From a virus, in the IMG/VR virus record IMGVR_UViG_3300005613_000226, positions 1 to 34,346 of that record: a stretch of 34,346 nt of DNA; one strand, 5' to 3'. Below the pieces are notes generated by a model. It was not told where the DNA came from, ran no database searches, and was given only the letters and a program-made list of their open reading frames with translations. Below are positions 1 through 12,100 of this stretch, one piece after another (the stretch's first letter is position 1; each line of letters begins with the position of its first letter). A program made the position numbers and the translations under genes.

Positions 1-25
1 AAACAATTATTAGAGGAGTGATCTT

Positions 26-175
26 ATGGCCGTCAAGTCAAAAATTGGAGCAAATGGAGTTTTTATTAGTGGAAAACCAAAATTAACTCGTCAGGGATGC
101 GGAAAGAACACAAAATATGCGGCAACGTCGCGTAACTCGTCTCGCAAGAAGTATAGGGGGCAAGGAAAGGGCTAA
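26..175 (+). CDS. small basic protein, unknown function (49 aa)
   Basis: This is a 49-residue reading frame with a good ribosome binding site (GAGGAG about 8 bases before the ATG). It ends with TAA directly before the ATG of the next gene. The protein is rich in Lys, Arg, Gly and Ser, has one Cys (in RQGCGKN) and ends in a basic tail (RKKYRGQGKG). There is no membrane segment or signal peptide. The composition would fit a nucleic-acid-binding or virion-internal protein, but that is inference. A short conserved protein of this style is familiar from T4-like cyanophage genomes near the baseplate genes, with no known function. A TAG at 11-13 may be the stop of the preceding gene. Confidence 0.75.
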   Translation: MAVKSKIGANGVFISGKPKLTRQGCGKNTKYAATSRNSSRKKYRGQGKG

Positions 176-775
176 ATGATACTAGATTCTCACGAAGAGT
201 GGAATTCTATACATCATGAAGATCTTTGGGTTTATAATAAGTTATTTTTAAGTCAACGTTTGGGGCATCTCTGTGGACCTACAGGGGTGCCTGTTTTATG
301 TTCTGGACATTATATTGTTCGACCAAGTATTAATCTTCTTGGAATGGGTCGTTTTTCTCGGATTGAATGGATTGAGAATTCGACGGATCATTTTCATCCT
401 GCAGAATTTTGGTGTGAGATCTTTCAAGGACCTCATATCAGTGTTGATTTTCAGAATCAGATTTCAAAATTAGTTGTTTTAGGTGAAAGAGATTCTTCTG
501 ATTCACTTTATCGATGGAAAAAGTGGACTCAAATAAATGAGGAGATTGAATTTCCTTCAATTTTATCAGATCTATCTGGTGATTATGAATGGATTAACTG
601 TGAGTTTATTGGAAATCATCTGATTGAGGTGCATTTTCGACAAAATCCTGATTTTCGATTTGGAAATTCCGTTGCAATACCCGTCTGGAATGATGAAAAG
701 GTCAAAAATCATGAGAATTTAACTTTCGTAAGTGATGAGGATTATCATCGAAAAGGATTTTATATTGATTTGTAG
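176..775 (+). CDS. conserved T4-like cyanophage protein, unknown function (199 aa)
   Basis: The protein starts immediately after the stop of the preceding small gene, with a purine-rich GGAAAGG upstream, so the two are probably co-translated. It is soluble, rich in Trp and aromatics, and has no signal peptide. Recognisable stretches are GPTGVPV, YIVRPSINLLGMGR, EFWCEIFQGPHISVDF, EWINCEFIGNHLIEVHFRQN and IPVWNDE. The last part, with an acidic residue and an Asn around EVHFRQN, loosely recalls the metal-binding end of ATP-grasp enzymes, but the nucleotide-binding half is not evident, so I do not assign that function. The position before gene 25 might suggest gp53, but the sequence does not resemble T4 gp53. 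It is probably a late gene of unknown role. Confidence 0.8.
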   Translation: MILDSHEEWNSIHHEDLWVYNKLFLSQRLGHLCGPTGVPVLCSGHYIVRPSINLLGMGRFSRIEWIENSTDHFHPAEFWCEIFQGPHISVDFQNQISKLVVLGERDSSDSLYRWKKWTQINEEIEFPSILSDLSGDYEWINCEFIGNHLIEVHFRQNPDFRFGNSVAIPVWNDEKVKNHENLTFVSDEDYHRKGFYIDL

Positions 776-782
776 ATAAATA
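775..782 (+). promoter_or_regulatory. putative T4-type late promoter (GATAAATA) before gene 25
   Basis: The octamer GATAAATA differs from the T4 late-promoter consensus TATAAATA only at the first base. It begins on the last base of the preceding stop codon and ends 21 bases before the gp25 ATG. It lies in one of only four gaps longer than 20 bases, and all four contain such an octamer. T4 late promoters need only this -10-like element plus the gp55 sigma and gp33/gp45 co-activation. Confidence 0.6.
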
Positions 783-803
783 CACAAAGATCAAGGTCGA
801 TAA

Positions 804-1205
804 ATGGCAGTCAAGAGGATTTCACAAGCATTTAAGGACATTTCACTGTCTTTTGAGCCTCATCCTGTCACAAAAGATCTTCCAATTCTCAAAAATGAGA
901 GAGCGATTCAAAGAGCCGTTCGTAATTTAGTTGAAACTCAGTTTAATGAGAGGTTTTTTCGACCAGATTTAGGTTCTTCAGTGGGTGATTTACTCTTTGA
1001 ATTTGTAGATTATGGTAGTTCAGGTCAAATTCGACAAGAAATTCGGAATGTAGTCGAACAATATGAACCTAGAGTCGATAATGTCAGTGTGAATGTGAAA
1101 CCAAATCCTGATTTAAATGAATTTGAGTGTGTTGTGGCATATAATATTGTCGGTTTATCCGTTCCAACTCAAGAATTTACGTTTATCTTAGAGGCAACAC
1201 GATAA
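804..1205 (+). CDS. 25: baseplate wedge protein gp25
   Basis: This 133-aa protein is nearly the same length as T4 gp25 (132 aa) and belongs to the GPW/gp25 family, a core of contractile-tail baseplate wedges. gp25 helps join the wedge to the sheath and is related to proteins of type VI secretion baseplates. The family's lysozyme-like label in databases is historical. Supporting features are the N-terminal DISLSFEPHPVTKDLPIL, the middle block ERAIQRAVRNLVET with FRPDLGSSVGDLLFE, and the EPRVDNVSV motif (the conserved Glu-Pro-Arg). A weak AAGG lies ahead of the ATG. The stop TAA shares its last base with the ATG of gene 6, implying translational coupling of two wedge proteins that bind each other in T4. 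Confidence 0.95.
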   Translation: MAVKRISQAFKDISLSFEPHPVTKDLPILKNERAIQRAVRNLVETQFNERFFRPDLGSSVGDLLFEFVDYGSSGQIRQEIRNVVEQYEPRVDNVSVNVKPNPDLNEFECVVAYNIVGLSVPTQEFTFILEATR

Positions 1206-3115
1206 TGCCATTTACAAAATATGCAAATCTGGACTTTGACCAGATTAAAGAGCAAATCAAGGACTATTTAAGAGCAAATTCTGACTTTACGGACTTTGAT
1301 TTTGAAGGATCGAACTTTTCTGTCCTGATTGATGCTCTTGCATACAATACTTACATCACTGCGTTTAATGCGAACATGGTGGTGAATGAATCTTTTATTG
1401 AATCTGCCTCATTAAGAGAGAATGTTGTCTCTTTAGCAAGAAATATTGGGTATATTCCTCGTTCAAGAACTGCCGCAAAGTCAACAATTACATTTTCTGT
1501 CCGATTTAATGGTGAAAGTCCCACTTTGACTCTTAAGGCTGGTCTTGTTTGTGTAGGATCCACAAGAAATAGTAGTTTTGTCTTTTCAATTCCAGAAGAT
1601 ATTACGACAATAGCACCTTTAGATAATCCTCTAGACGGTTTAGTCGGAGATCGAACAGCGACGTTCTCCAATATTGAGGTTTATCAAGGTTCTTATGCTA
1701 CAAAGAAGTTTAATGTTGATCAATCACTAGATCAGAGATTTATTATTGATAATTCCTTTGTAGACACATCAACATTAATTGTCAGAATCAAGGGCCCTAC
1801 AGATCCTACAGCAGGAAAGGAGTATGTAAGGTCTGATAATATCATTTCGATTAATGAAAACTCAGAAGTTTACTTTATTCAAGAAGTCAAGGATGAAAAG
1901 TATGAATTATTGTTCGGTGATGGAATTCTTGGTAAGAAGTTAGAAACTGGAAGTCAAATTGTTGCGACATATATCATTACTGATGGAATTGTAGGTAATG
2001 GTGTTACCAATTTCAGTTTTTCTGGTCTCTTAAAAGGTTCTTCAGACGAAACAATCTCACCATTAACTACTATTTCGATTACAACCAACTCTAAGGCGCA
2101 GGGAGGCGCCGAGATTGAGTCTTTACAGTCCATCAAGTACTTTGCCCCCGGAACATACTCATCGCAGTTCAGGGCGGTTACGGCTAGCGATTACGAAACA
2201 ATCGTCAAACTTATCTATCCTGATGCAGAATCTGTCTCTGTTGTTGGTGGAGAGGAATTAACGCCTCCTAGATTTGGTGAAGTTGAAATTAGCATCAAAC
2301 CAAAGAATGATTTCTTTGTTTCTGACTTCAATAAGCAACTGATTCTTAACCGACTCAAGAATTACTCTTTGGCTGGAATCAAACAGACCATTGTTGATCT
2401 TGAGATTCTTTCCATTGAACTTGATTGCTTTGTTTATTACAATAGCAGTAAGGTTACAAGTGTTGAAGACCTCAAGAGTTCTGTGACTAACACTCTTGCA
2501 GAATTTTCACAATCAACAGATCTGAATAATTTTGGTGGAAGGTTTAAGTATAGTAAACTACTGAATATTATTGACTCAACAAGTGATGCAATTACATCAA
2601 ATATTACAAAGGTTAAGATCAGAAGAGATTTAAAGACTGTTTTGAATCAACCAACACAATATGAACTTTGTTTTGGAAATAAGTTCCATGTAGTTTCAAG
2701 TGGAAGAAATATTAAGTCTACTTATTTCAATGTGAGTGGAATATCAGGAAACTTGTATATGACTGATACTCCAAATTCAGATCTTTTGACCGGAATTATT
2801 TCATTTATCAGAATTACTACAAGTGGAACACCACAAGTCGTAGTTCAAAATGCAGGTACAGTCAATTATCAGACTGGAGAGATCATTCTATTTACAACTA
2901 ATATTACAAATACTGAAATTCCATCTGGAATTGTTGAAGTTCAAGCATTTCCAGAAAGTAATGATGTCATTGGACTCACAAATTTGTTTGTTGAATTGAC
3001 TATCGACAAAAGCACTATAAATATGGTGAAAGACACTATCAGCTCTGGTGAGCAGGTATCGGGAGTTGGATTCCCAGTTACTTCAAGTTACTCAAACGGA
3101 CAACTAACAAGGTAA
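1205..3115 (+). CDS. 6: baseplate wedge protein gp6
   Basis: The 636-aa length is close to T4 gp6 (660 aa). gp6 forms the continuous ring of the baseplate as a dimer in each wedge and belongs to the baseplate J-like superfamily. The N-terminal segment (residues about 1-90) has the expected pattern: DFDQIKEQIKDYLRAN, then VLIDALAYNTYITAFNANMV and ESASLRENVVSLARNIGYIP. A beta-rich middle contains YELLFGDGILGKKLETGS, the FGDG turn typical of J-like domains, followed by AVTASDYETIVKLIYPDAES and PPRFGEVEISIKP. The gene overlaps gp25 by one base and is followed one base later by the gp7-position gene. The last 120 or so residues are a beta-rich tail with a less familiar sequence. Confidence 0.93.
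   Translation: MPFTKYANLDFDQIKEQIKDYLRANSDFTDFDFEGSNFSVLIDALAYNTYITAFNANMVVNESFIESASLRENVVSLARNIGYIPRSRTAAKSTITFSVRFNGESPTLTLKAGLVCVGSTRNSSFVFSIPEDITTIAPLDNPLDGLVGDRTATFSNIEVYQGSYATKKFNVDQSLDQRFIIDNSFVDTSTLIVRIKGPTDPTAGKEYVRSDNIISINENSEVYFIQEVKDEKYELLFGDGILGKKLETGSQIVATYIITDGIVGNGVTNFSFSGLLKGSSDETISPLTTISITTNSKAQGGAEIESLQSIKYFAPGTYSSQFRAVTASDYETIVKLIYPDAESVSVVGGEELTPPRFGEVEISIKPKNDFFVSDFNKQLILNRLKNYSLAGIKQTIVDLEILSIELDCFVYYNSSKVTSVEDLKSSVTNTLAEFSQSTDLNNFGGRFKYSKLLNIIDSTSDAITSNITKVKIRRDLKTVLNQPTQYELCFGNKFHVVSSGRNIKSTYFNVSGISGNLYMTDTPNSDLLTGIISFIRITTSGTPQVVVQNAGTVNYQTGEIILFTTNITNTEIPSGIVEVQAFPESNDVIGLTNLFVELTIDKSTINMVKDTISSGEQVSGVGFPVTSSYSNGQLTR
3016..3023 (+). promoter_or_regulatory. possible internal late promoter (TATAAATA) before the gp7-like gene
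   Basis: This is an exact match to the T4 late-promoter octamer, inside the end of gene 6 and 93 bases before the ATG of the giant gp7-like gene. Another NATAAATA lies at about the same distance before the second giant gene. In AT-rich DNA such an octamer can occur by chance inside a coding region, so this call is tentative. Confidence 0.3.
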
Positions 3116-3116
3116 A

Positions 3117-6100
3117 ATGATTGAGACAGGAATTGATACAAGAGTTAAGATTAACCAACTCATCCAGGGTCAATTACCATCTTATGTTCAAAGTGAAAAC
3201 CCAAAAACAATTGATTTTCTAAAGCAGTATTATCTGTCTCAGGATTCTCAGGGATCCCCTGCGGATATTATTGATAATTTAGATCAATACTTAAAGTTTG
3301 ACTATCTAACTCCCGAAGTTATTAGTGGAATTACCACTTTAACAACAAATGTTTCTGTTGATGATTCTACAGTTTTTGTAGATTCTACAAAAGGGTATCC
3401 AAATAGTGATGGCCTTTTTCAAGTCGGAAATGAAATCGTATATTATACTGGAATTACAACAAATAGTTTTACTGGATGTGTTAGAGGGTTCAGTGGCATC
3501 ACTGGATATTCCTCTGGGGAAATTGTATTCAGTTCAACTTCTGCAGAGTCTCATGAATCTGGCGATACTGTCAAGAATTTAAGTGTTGTCTTTTTACGTG
3601 AGTTTTTTAGAAATTTAAAAGTCTTATTTGCACCTGGATTTGAAGATGAGTCTTTTGTTGAAGATCTAAACGTCAATAACTTTGTCAAAGGACTTAGATC
3701 TTTTTATAAATCAAAAGGAACAGAAGATTCTTTCAATATTCTTACTTCTGCATTATTCGGTCAAAACTCAACGATTAGAAATCAGTCACAATTCCTCATT
3801 GAACCTTCTGAAGCAGAATTTAAAAACAGACTATTACTAGTTGCAGAAAAAGTAAGTGGTGGAGATCCAATTAAACTCTCTGGACAAACTTTATATCAAG
3901 ATACAAATTCAAATAATTCAGAAATTGGAGGAGCTTCTGCACCGATTTCTGAAGTTGAGTTTATTGTTAGAGGTGGGAAAGAATATTATAACATCTATCT
4001 ATTCAAAAGATTTTCAGATCCTGCTCCAGGATTTGAAGGAACATTTTCAATAACTCCCAGCACCAAATGTATTGGTGGGGCATCTGTAGGATCTGATGTA
4101 ATTACTGTTGATACTACTATTGGTTTCCCAAATAGTGGGCTCATTGTCTCTGGAAATAATGTTATTACATATACTGATAAATCAATCACTCAATTTTTAA
4201 ATTGCTCTGGAATTGATGAACCCATTAATTCTGGGGATGATGTTAGGACAAATGATGTTGCTTATGGTTTTTCAAATGATGATGGTACAAAAGTTGAACT
4301 TAGACTGACTGGGATTATTAATGAATTTCAAAAGGGTGGTAATATTTACTACTCTGATATTGGTGAGGTTTTTGAAACAAAGACTGTTGGTAAAAAAATC
4401 ATAAATCCATCACAAAATAAAACCATTGAGCAAATTACCTTCAACTCTTGGGTCTATAATACAGCTTCAAGAATTAAGATTTCCAATTTTTCTGGATCTA
4501 CATTTGTTTTAGAAGTTGATATTGATAAGTCGTATCTCCGTGATAATGATATTGTTGAAGTTATAAATCGTGCAAATGATCAAGTTGTTGTTTCAGAAGC
4601 AACAGTAACTGTATCAGGTGTCAATGAAGTTATTTTGTCTGGATCTGGAATTGGTACTTTGGTTCCAAATATTGGATATGATATTAGAAGAAAGATTAGA
4701 AAAGCGACCAGTTCTGGTATTGAATTGGAGTATGGAAACAATAAACTTTCATCCAACATTCTAAACACTTATATCACAGAAGATAATCAGCAAATTTATG
4801 TTGCTTCAAATTCTCTACCATCTTATGAAATAGATATTGAAACTATTAAATCATCAATTCCACAAGCTACAATATCTTCAGGTGCTATTCAGGATCAGAA
4901 TCTACTCACTGGAAACTATAATATAATTTCATTCCCAGCAAATGTTCCATTCATTACAGGCGATGAAGTTGTATATGTTGGTGGAACTTCTACAACTCCA
5001 ATTCAGGGACTTGAATTTGGAAGAAGTTATTATGTTGAAGTTTTAACTCCAGCAAACAGAGTTAAACTTTATGTTGCAAGATCCTTTATTGAAGTTGCTG
5101 ATAATATTGAAATCAATGTTCCGCTTGATAATGATCTTGGTAGCCATGACTTCATTCTAGCACAGCAATACAATAAAAAGATTTCTCCACAAAAACTACT
5201 CAAAAGATTTGATCTAGTAAAATCCTTTGATACTGGCAATCAAATTCAAACCATTCCTGGTGCAATCGGAATGTTGGTAAATGGAGTTGAGATTTCTAAT
5301 TATAAGATTGATGATAAAATTTACTTCGGCCCATTAAAGAGTGTTACCGTAATTAATGGTGGAGATGGATATGATGTAATCAATCCTCCAAAAATAAGTA
5401 TTTCAAATCCAAGTTCTGGAGGTTCTGTAGCTCTTGCAAATGCTGCTGTAAGAGGGGAACTTAAAGATATTTTAATTGATCCCCAGGACTTTGGTATTAA
5501 TAATATTAGCGAAATTTCTGTTACTGGTGGAAATGGTTCTGGAGCAGAAGTTGAACCAATTCTCACAGATGTCTTTAGAGAGGTTGGATTTAGTGGAAAA
5601 TACTTTACTGATGGTGGTGGGGTTTCTGTTTATGAAGACAAAATCATCACAATAAACAATCATAACTTTAAAAATGGTGAACCAGTAGTTTATAATCCAA
5701 ATGGAAACCCATCAATTCCAATTACTGGATTTGGACTAACAAATATTACTGGCAATTTCTTAGAAACGGGTGGAGTTTACTATACTGAAATTCTGTCTCC
5801 AACATCATTTAGAATTTATGATACTATTTCTGATTTCAATGGTGGTATTAACACAATTGGATTTAGCACTGGAAGCACCAGTGGTGGTCTTCATATTTTC
5901 AGACTAAGAGATTCAACCAAACAGTTAACTGGGGTCAATATTATTAATTCTGGTTCTGGGTATGAAAATAGGGAAGTTGCAATTAAAACTACAGGAATTT
6001 CAACAGTTTCAAACTCTTTAACATTTACCAATCATGGATACAATACTGGTGAACTTGTAACATACTCAACTACAGGTGCAGCTATAACTGGTCTAACCAC

Positions 6101-9100
6101 CTCAAATCAATATTACGTCACCAAAATTGATGACAATAGTTTTAGACTATCAGATGCTGGAATTGCTGGAACTGATAAAACAAACTTTGATAGAGGATTA
6201 ACTCAAAAATTTAGTGGAATTGGAACTGGACTTCATATTTTCAACTATCCAGAAATTCAAGTCAATGTTGTTGCATCAATTGCAAATACTGTTGGTGTCA
6301 TTACAGCAACTCCAATTGTAACTGGTCAAATCGTAGATTCCTTATTATATGAAAAGGGATCTTCTTATGGTACTAAAATTTTAAATTTTGAAAAGAGACC
6401 AATTATTCAAGTTCTGACTGGAAGTGGTGCAGAATTTAGACCAATTATCCAAAGTGGTAAAATTGTCAGTATTTTAGTGACTGATGGTGGATCAAATTAT
6501 TTCTCTCCTCCAGATATTGTAATTAGTAGTTTATCTGGAAATGGTGCTTCTGCAAGATGTATTATTGATGATCAAGGAAATGTCACTAAGGTAATAGTTC
6601 TTAAACAAGGTAGGAATTATTCCTTTGATGACACTTTTGTGAATGCGATTTCAAGAGGTTCTGGAGCATTCTTAAACACAAGAATCAGAGACTTAACAAT
6701 CAACAATAGATCTAGATTTAAACAGTATAATGGAGAAACTGTTTTAGATCGTGGTGAGAATGGATTGGAATTTTCTGTTATTGGATATAATGAAAATTTA
6801 GCAACCGTTCTTCAAGATACAAATCCTAATGCACACTCACCTCTCATTGGTTGGGCTTATGATGGAAATCCAATTTATGGTTCCTATGGTTATGAAGATT
6901 CTACAGACTCAACTTCAGGAATCAAACTAATTGAATCTGGATATGAGATTGATATTTCTCAAGTTGAAAACAGACCATCTGGATTCGATTCTGGTATTTT
7001 TGTAGAGGATTATGCATTTAAAGCATCTGGTGATCTTGATGTTCATAATGGAAGATTTACAAAAACTCCTGAATTTCCAAATGGTGTTTATGCATATTTT
7101 GCAACTTTAGTAAATGATCCCTTAACTGGAGATCCGGTATCCAGTTTCCCATACTTTATTGGTAATACATATAGATCTGATGTAGTTGAGGTCAATCTTG
7201 CTGGTGCATCCTTCTCAATTACTCAAGACTTTGACTTTAATAACTCAAACTTAATTAGAAACACTTATCCATACATTGTCAATGATGATGGTGCAGATTA
7301 TGATTTCTTTGTTGAGCCATATAAAATTGATCAACAAAGAGTTGTCGTAGCATCCAAAGGTAATGGTGGAGTCGATGGCGTTGATGTTGTTGAACCTGGA
7401 GATGGATATAAGATTGGTGATGATGTTGTTTTTGAAATTGAACAGTTTGGCGGTGGAGCTGGTGCAGAGGTATCAGAACTCATTGGAAATAATGTAAATA
7501 ACATCACAAATGAATTTCTCTCATATGAGAACTTTGTTTTTGAAAGAATTAATTCTACACAGATTGCTGGTTATATTTCTACCTATCATGATCTTGAAGG
7601 TGGAAATGTTGTTAATATCAGTGGACTTTCCACATTTATATCTGGGTTGACTGGAAATAAGAGAATTGGTGTTCAAATTGATGACTTTAGAATGCTGGAT
7701 AACATGCCAGCAGAACCAGTTGGTGGGATAGTCACTGATATTGCGGTAACTCCAATTCCAGAATATCTTAGACCAAATACATTAATTCAGATCAATGATG
7801 AAGATCTAACAATTTTAAATGTATTCAAACCAAGAAATATCTCTAGTAGATTTAATGGAATCATTCGTGCATTAAGAGGAACTTCTGGAAGTGGCCATAC
7901 TGTTGGATCTGCAATAACTGCAAAACCAAACTCAATTATTATCGATTTTCCTGGTGAGAATTTTAATTCTAAGGTTAATGATCTTTTCTACTTTGATCCC
8001 AATGAAGTTATTGGATTTGGCACTGAAGTTGGTATTTCAACTCTCAGAGATTATTCTCTTGATGGAATCGTAACAAGTAGAAGTATACCAACCAAATCAA
8101 TTTACATTGAGAATCATCCATTTAAAAATAATCAAAGAGCTTTCTTCGTAAAACCATCTGGAAGAAATCCTGTATCAGTATCAACAGTTGGTGGCGGTGT
8201 AACATTTGATTTGCCAGAATCTGGCGATAGTCAAATTGTATATCTGACCAATGTTGGTAAGAACTTAATTGGAATTAAAACTACTCTGAATTCTTCAGAA
8301 TTATTCTTTAATGATATCGATTCTCCTGACTATCAATATTATATTGAATCTGATAATCCACAGATTTATGGAAATATTAAGAGATTATCATCCAGAGTTT
8401 CAACATCATCAACTCATGGATTGCAGGTAGGAGATTCCATAACATTTACCGCTAAGCCAAATCTATCTGTTGGAATTGGAACGTCTGCAAATATTAAAGT
8501 CCTATTTGAAGAGATTATTCAAAATGTTATTGTAAATCCCATTGGATTTACTTCATCATCTATTGGATTATCAAGTTCAAAGATATTTGTCGATAATCAT
8601 GGATTTGTAACTGGAGATTTAGTATTCTATAATGCATCAGAACTTCCTGGAGGAATTGAGACTGGAAAATACTTTGTTTATTCTGGCGATGAAAATAGTT
8701 TCTCTTTGGCAGAAACTATTAGTGATATTTCTGGTGACGAGTTAAATCTAGTTTCATTCACCTCTATTGGTGGCACATCTCATACAATTGCAAAGGTTAA
8801 TCCACAAATTGAAGTTATCAGAAATAATGACATAGTTTTTGACATATCTGATGAATCTTTATCTGGATATGATTTTAAGATTTATTATGATCAACAGTAC
8901 AGGAATAGATTAGTTGGTACTGGAAGATCAAATATTTTTGAAGTTGTTCAAGAAGGCACAACTGGAATTGGTACTACAACTGCGACTTTAACTATAAAAT
9001 TCAATGAATTTTTACCTGAGCAACTTTACTACAATATTGAAAATAAATCAAACAATACTACAGTTGAACCAGACTTTTCATTACAAAACTATTCTAGAAT

Positions 9101-12100
9101 ACTTTATGTTGATAGCGTCTTCTCTGGCAAAACTAATGTCATTGGAGTTGGATCAACATCATTCCTGATTACTTTAAATATCATACCCGAAAAAGATTCT
9201 TATCTCTCATCAGAGTGTGATGATCTATCATATGTTACAAATTCTGAAACTGCTCTTGGTGGAATTTCAAAAATTAGAATGCTGTCCAAAGGAAATGGAT
9301 ATGATCAACTTCCAGGCATTTCTACAATTACAACTGAATTTGGTAAAGATTCTCAAGTTATCGCAAGATCGAATCAAATCGGTGTATTAAAAACTGTTGA
9401 AGTTAAAAAATCTGGTTTTGATTTTTCTGTCGATAAAACTCTAAAACCAATAGCAGATATTCCAACATATTATACAATTAAAAACTCCAAAAAAGTATCT
9501 TCTGTAATACCCATTTTTGGTGGAAGAAATTTTGTTACACCGCCAGAATTAGTTCTAGTTAACTCCATTACAAAAGAAGAGATTGAAGACGCTGAGCTAA
9601 TTCCTGTAATGGGAAGTGGAGCTATTGAATCTGTTGAAGTAATATCACCTTCTTCAGGTCTTTCTGGTGTTGGTCATAGTGTTTATTCGTTGACTAACAG
9701 TAATGGAATTAATATAATTTCTGCTGATAGTGTGAATACTGGAATCATGACTCTAACTGTCGTGACTCCAGCTTTAGGATTCTCAACAAATCCACTAAAT
9801 CCTGGTGATCAGGTTTTTGTTGATGGTATTGGGAAGTATGGTGATGATGGTGATGGATTTAATTCCAGAGATTATGGATTTATTTTCTTTTCAGTTCAAA
9901 GCTTTAATGGTGGAGTAGTTCCATCCACAGTAACGATTGATTTGAGTGGTATCAGCACAAATCCTGGAATTGCAGCAACCTCTGTTAATTTTGGAACTAT
10001 CATCAAAAAAGAAAATTATCCAACATTTACAGTAAATCTTGAAGACAGTAAGTTTACCATCAATGAAACACTTCTTGTCAGAAGAGGAGTAAACATCGTT
10101 AGAACAGATCTTAAAGTAACAAAGTCGGATGGATTCATTCTTAAGACTTTGGGTGAATATGAATTAGTAGTTGGGGATGTAGTTACTGGAGAGCTGTCTG
10201 GATCTAAGGCTACAATTGAATCAATCGAAAGATTCAGTGGATCATATAATGTTAGTTATGGTTCTGAACAAAACTTTGGATGGTCAAACAATAAAGGATT
10301 CTTAAATGAGGATTCTCAAGTAATTCCAGATAATGATTACTATCAAAAACTTGCATATTCCATCAAGAGTCCAATTGAATTTGAAGATCTTATTGATCCA
10401 GTAAACAGACTCACTCATATTTCAGGAACAAAGAACTTTGCAGATACTGAAGTCAAATCATCTGGTATTGCAATTACAAATTATGTTGAACCAGGGGGAC
10501 AAACATTAATTATTGATATATTTAATGAATCAGATGTTACTACAATTAATAACTTTGACTTTGCAGTTGATACTAATGTTGTAACCAATTCACCACAAGC
10601 TACCAACTCTATCAAATTTGGCAATAAGAGACTTACAAACTATATTGAATGTAGGACAAATAGGGTATTGGCTATTGATGATATTAGTTCTGAATTTATT
10701 GATTCTGAAAACACAGTTGCTGGTTATAAGGACATTATTTCCTACCCAGCAGGAACTGGACTATCTAGATTCATTGTTCTCGTAACGGATGTTATAGATA
10801 TAACTTCTTATGAAGTTCATGAAGTTGTAATTCTTCCTGATGGGAGTCAAAACTCATTTATACTTGAAAAGTCTAGAATCAAATCAAATCCATTTATTGA
10901 AGTTTTTGATGATTTGGAAAAAGAAACTCTTGGTGAAATATCCTCAGTTTATAATGATGTTGAAGGGACATTAAATCTAAGATTTACACCATCAAACCCA
11001 CAAAAAACTTACGATATTAAAGCATTCCGTCAACTTTTTGATTCTAGAACCACTGGAATTGGTTCTGTAACAATTGGTGATACTGAACTCTTTGGATCAA
11101 CATTGACTTTAGGTGCTGGATCCACTTCAAGTTTAGTTGGTGTTGGAATTTCATTCTATAATTCACTTTTTGCATACGTTGAAATTACAGATCTTGTAAC
11201 GTCTGAAAGAGATTATGCAGAACTATCAATTCTTCATGATGGCGAAAATGCGTATCTTGGAGAATATGGGTTCAATACTACAGATAGACTTCTTTCATTC
11301 AACCCAATTGGCACTTTTGGTGTTAGTATTGATTCAAATGTCTTGCATTTAAACTATTCAAATAATTCTTCCAACAGTATTCGTGCAAAAGGAAGTATTG
11401 TTGGATTTAAAACAACAAATGTTGGGTTGAGATCTACATTCTTTAAATTAGAAACTCAGTTAGATGGTTCTGAAAGAACAGCTAGAGTTGAATCTAATGT
11501 CATTGAGGAAACAATAACTGGATTAGGAATTACTGTAGTTGGAATTACCTCATTAACTGATCGCTTATCAAAATCAGTTATAAGAGTGTCCTCTGGAAAT
11601 ACACAATCAATGAGTCAAGTTCTTATGACTCAAGATCATATTCAAGAACAAAGTTTTATTGTTGAATATCCACAACTTGGAATAAACACAGCTACTGGAT
11701 TGGGAACCTTTACATCCCAATATAATGGAAGATTTGTAGAGGTTATCTTTAATCCCGACAGCAAATATATTGGAGATGAGATTAGAATTGAAGAGTTTAG
11801 TGAAATTGTTTATTCTGATCAAGACACAAACATTTTACAGATTCCTCCATTTGGATATGGAACAGTCATTGAAGAGGTAATTCAAAACAGATACACTCCA
11901 AGTAATAGAACTTCTTTTGAACTTACTTATGAAGGATTCCCAATTTTTGCAAGAAGATTTAATCCACAAAATCCAACGGTTTTTGATACTACTACTGGAA
12001 ATATCTTTATTGAAAGTCATTTCTTGAATACTGGTCAAGATATTGTTTATTCACCAGGATCTACGATTATTGGTGTTAATTCTGAATCGATTGGTATCGG

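Noticed and set aside
176-775. Gene 53 (baseplate wedge gp53)
   Set aside because: The position before gene 25 and the length of about 199 aa fit, but the sequence shows no resemblance to T4 gp53 as I recall it, so I left the gene unnamed.
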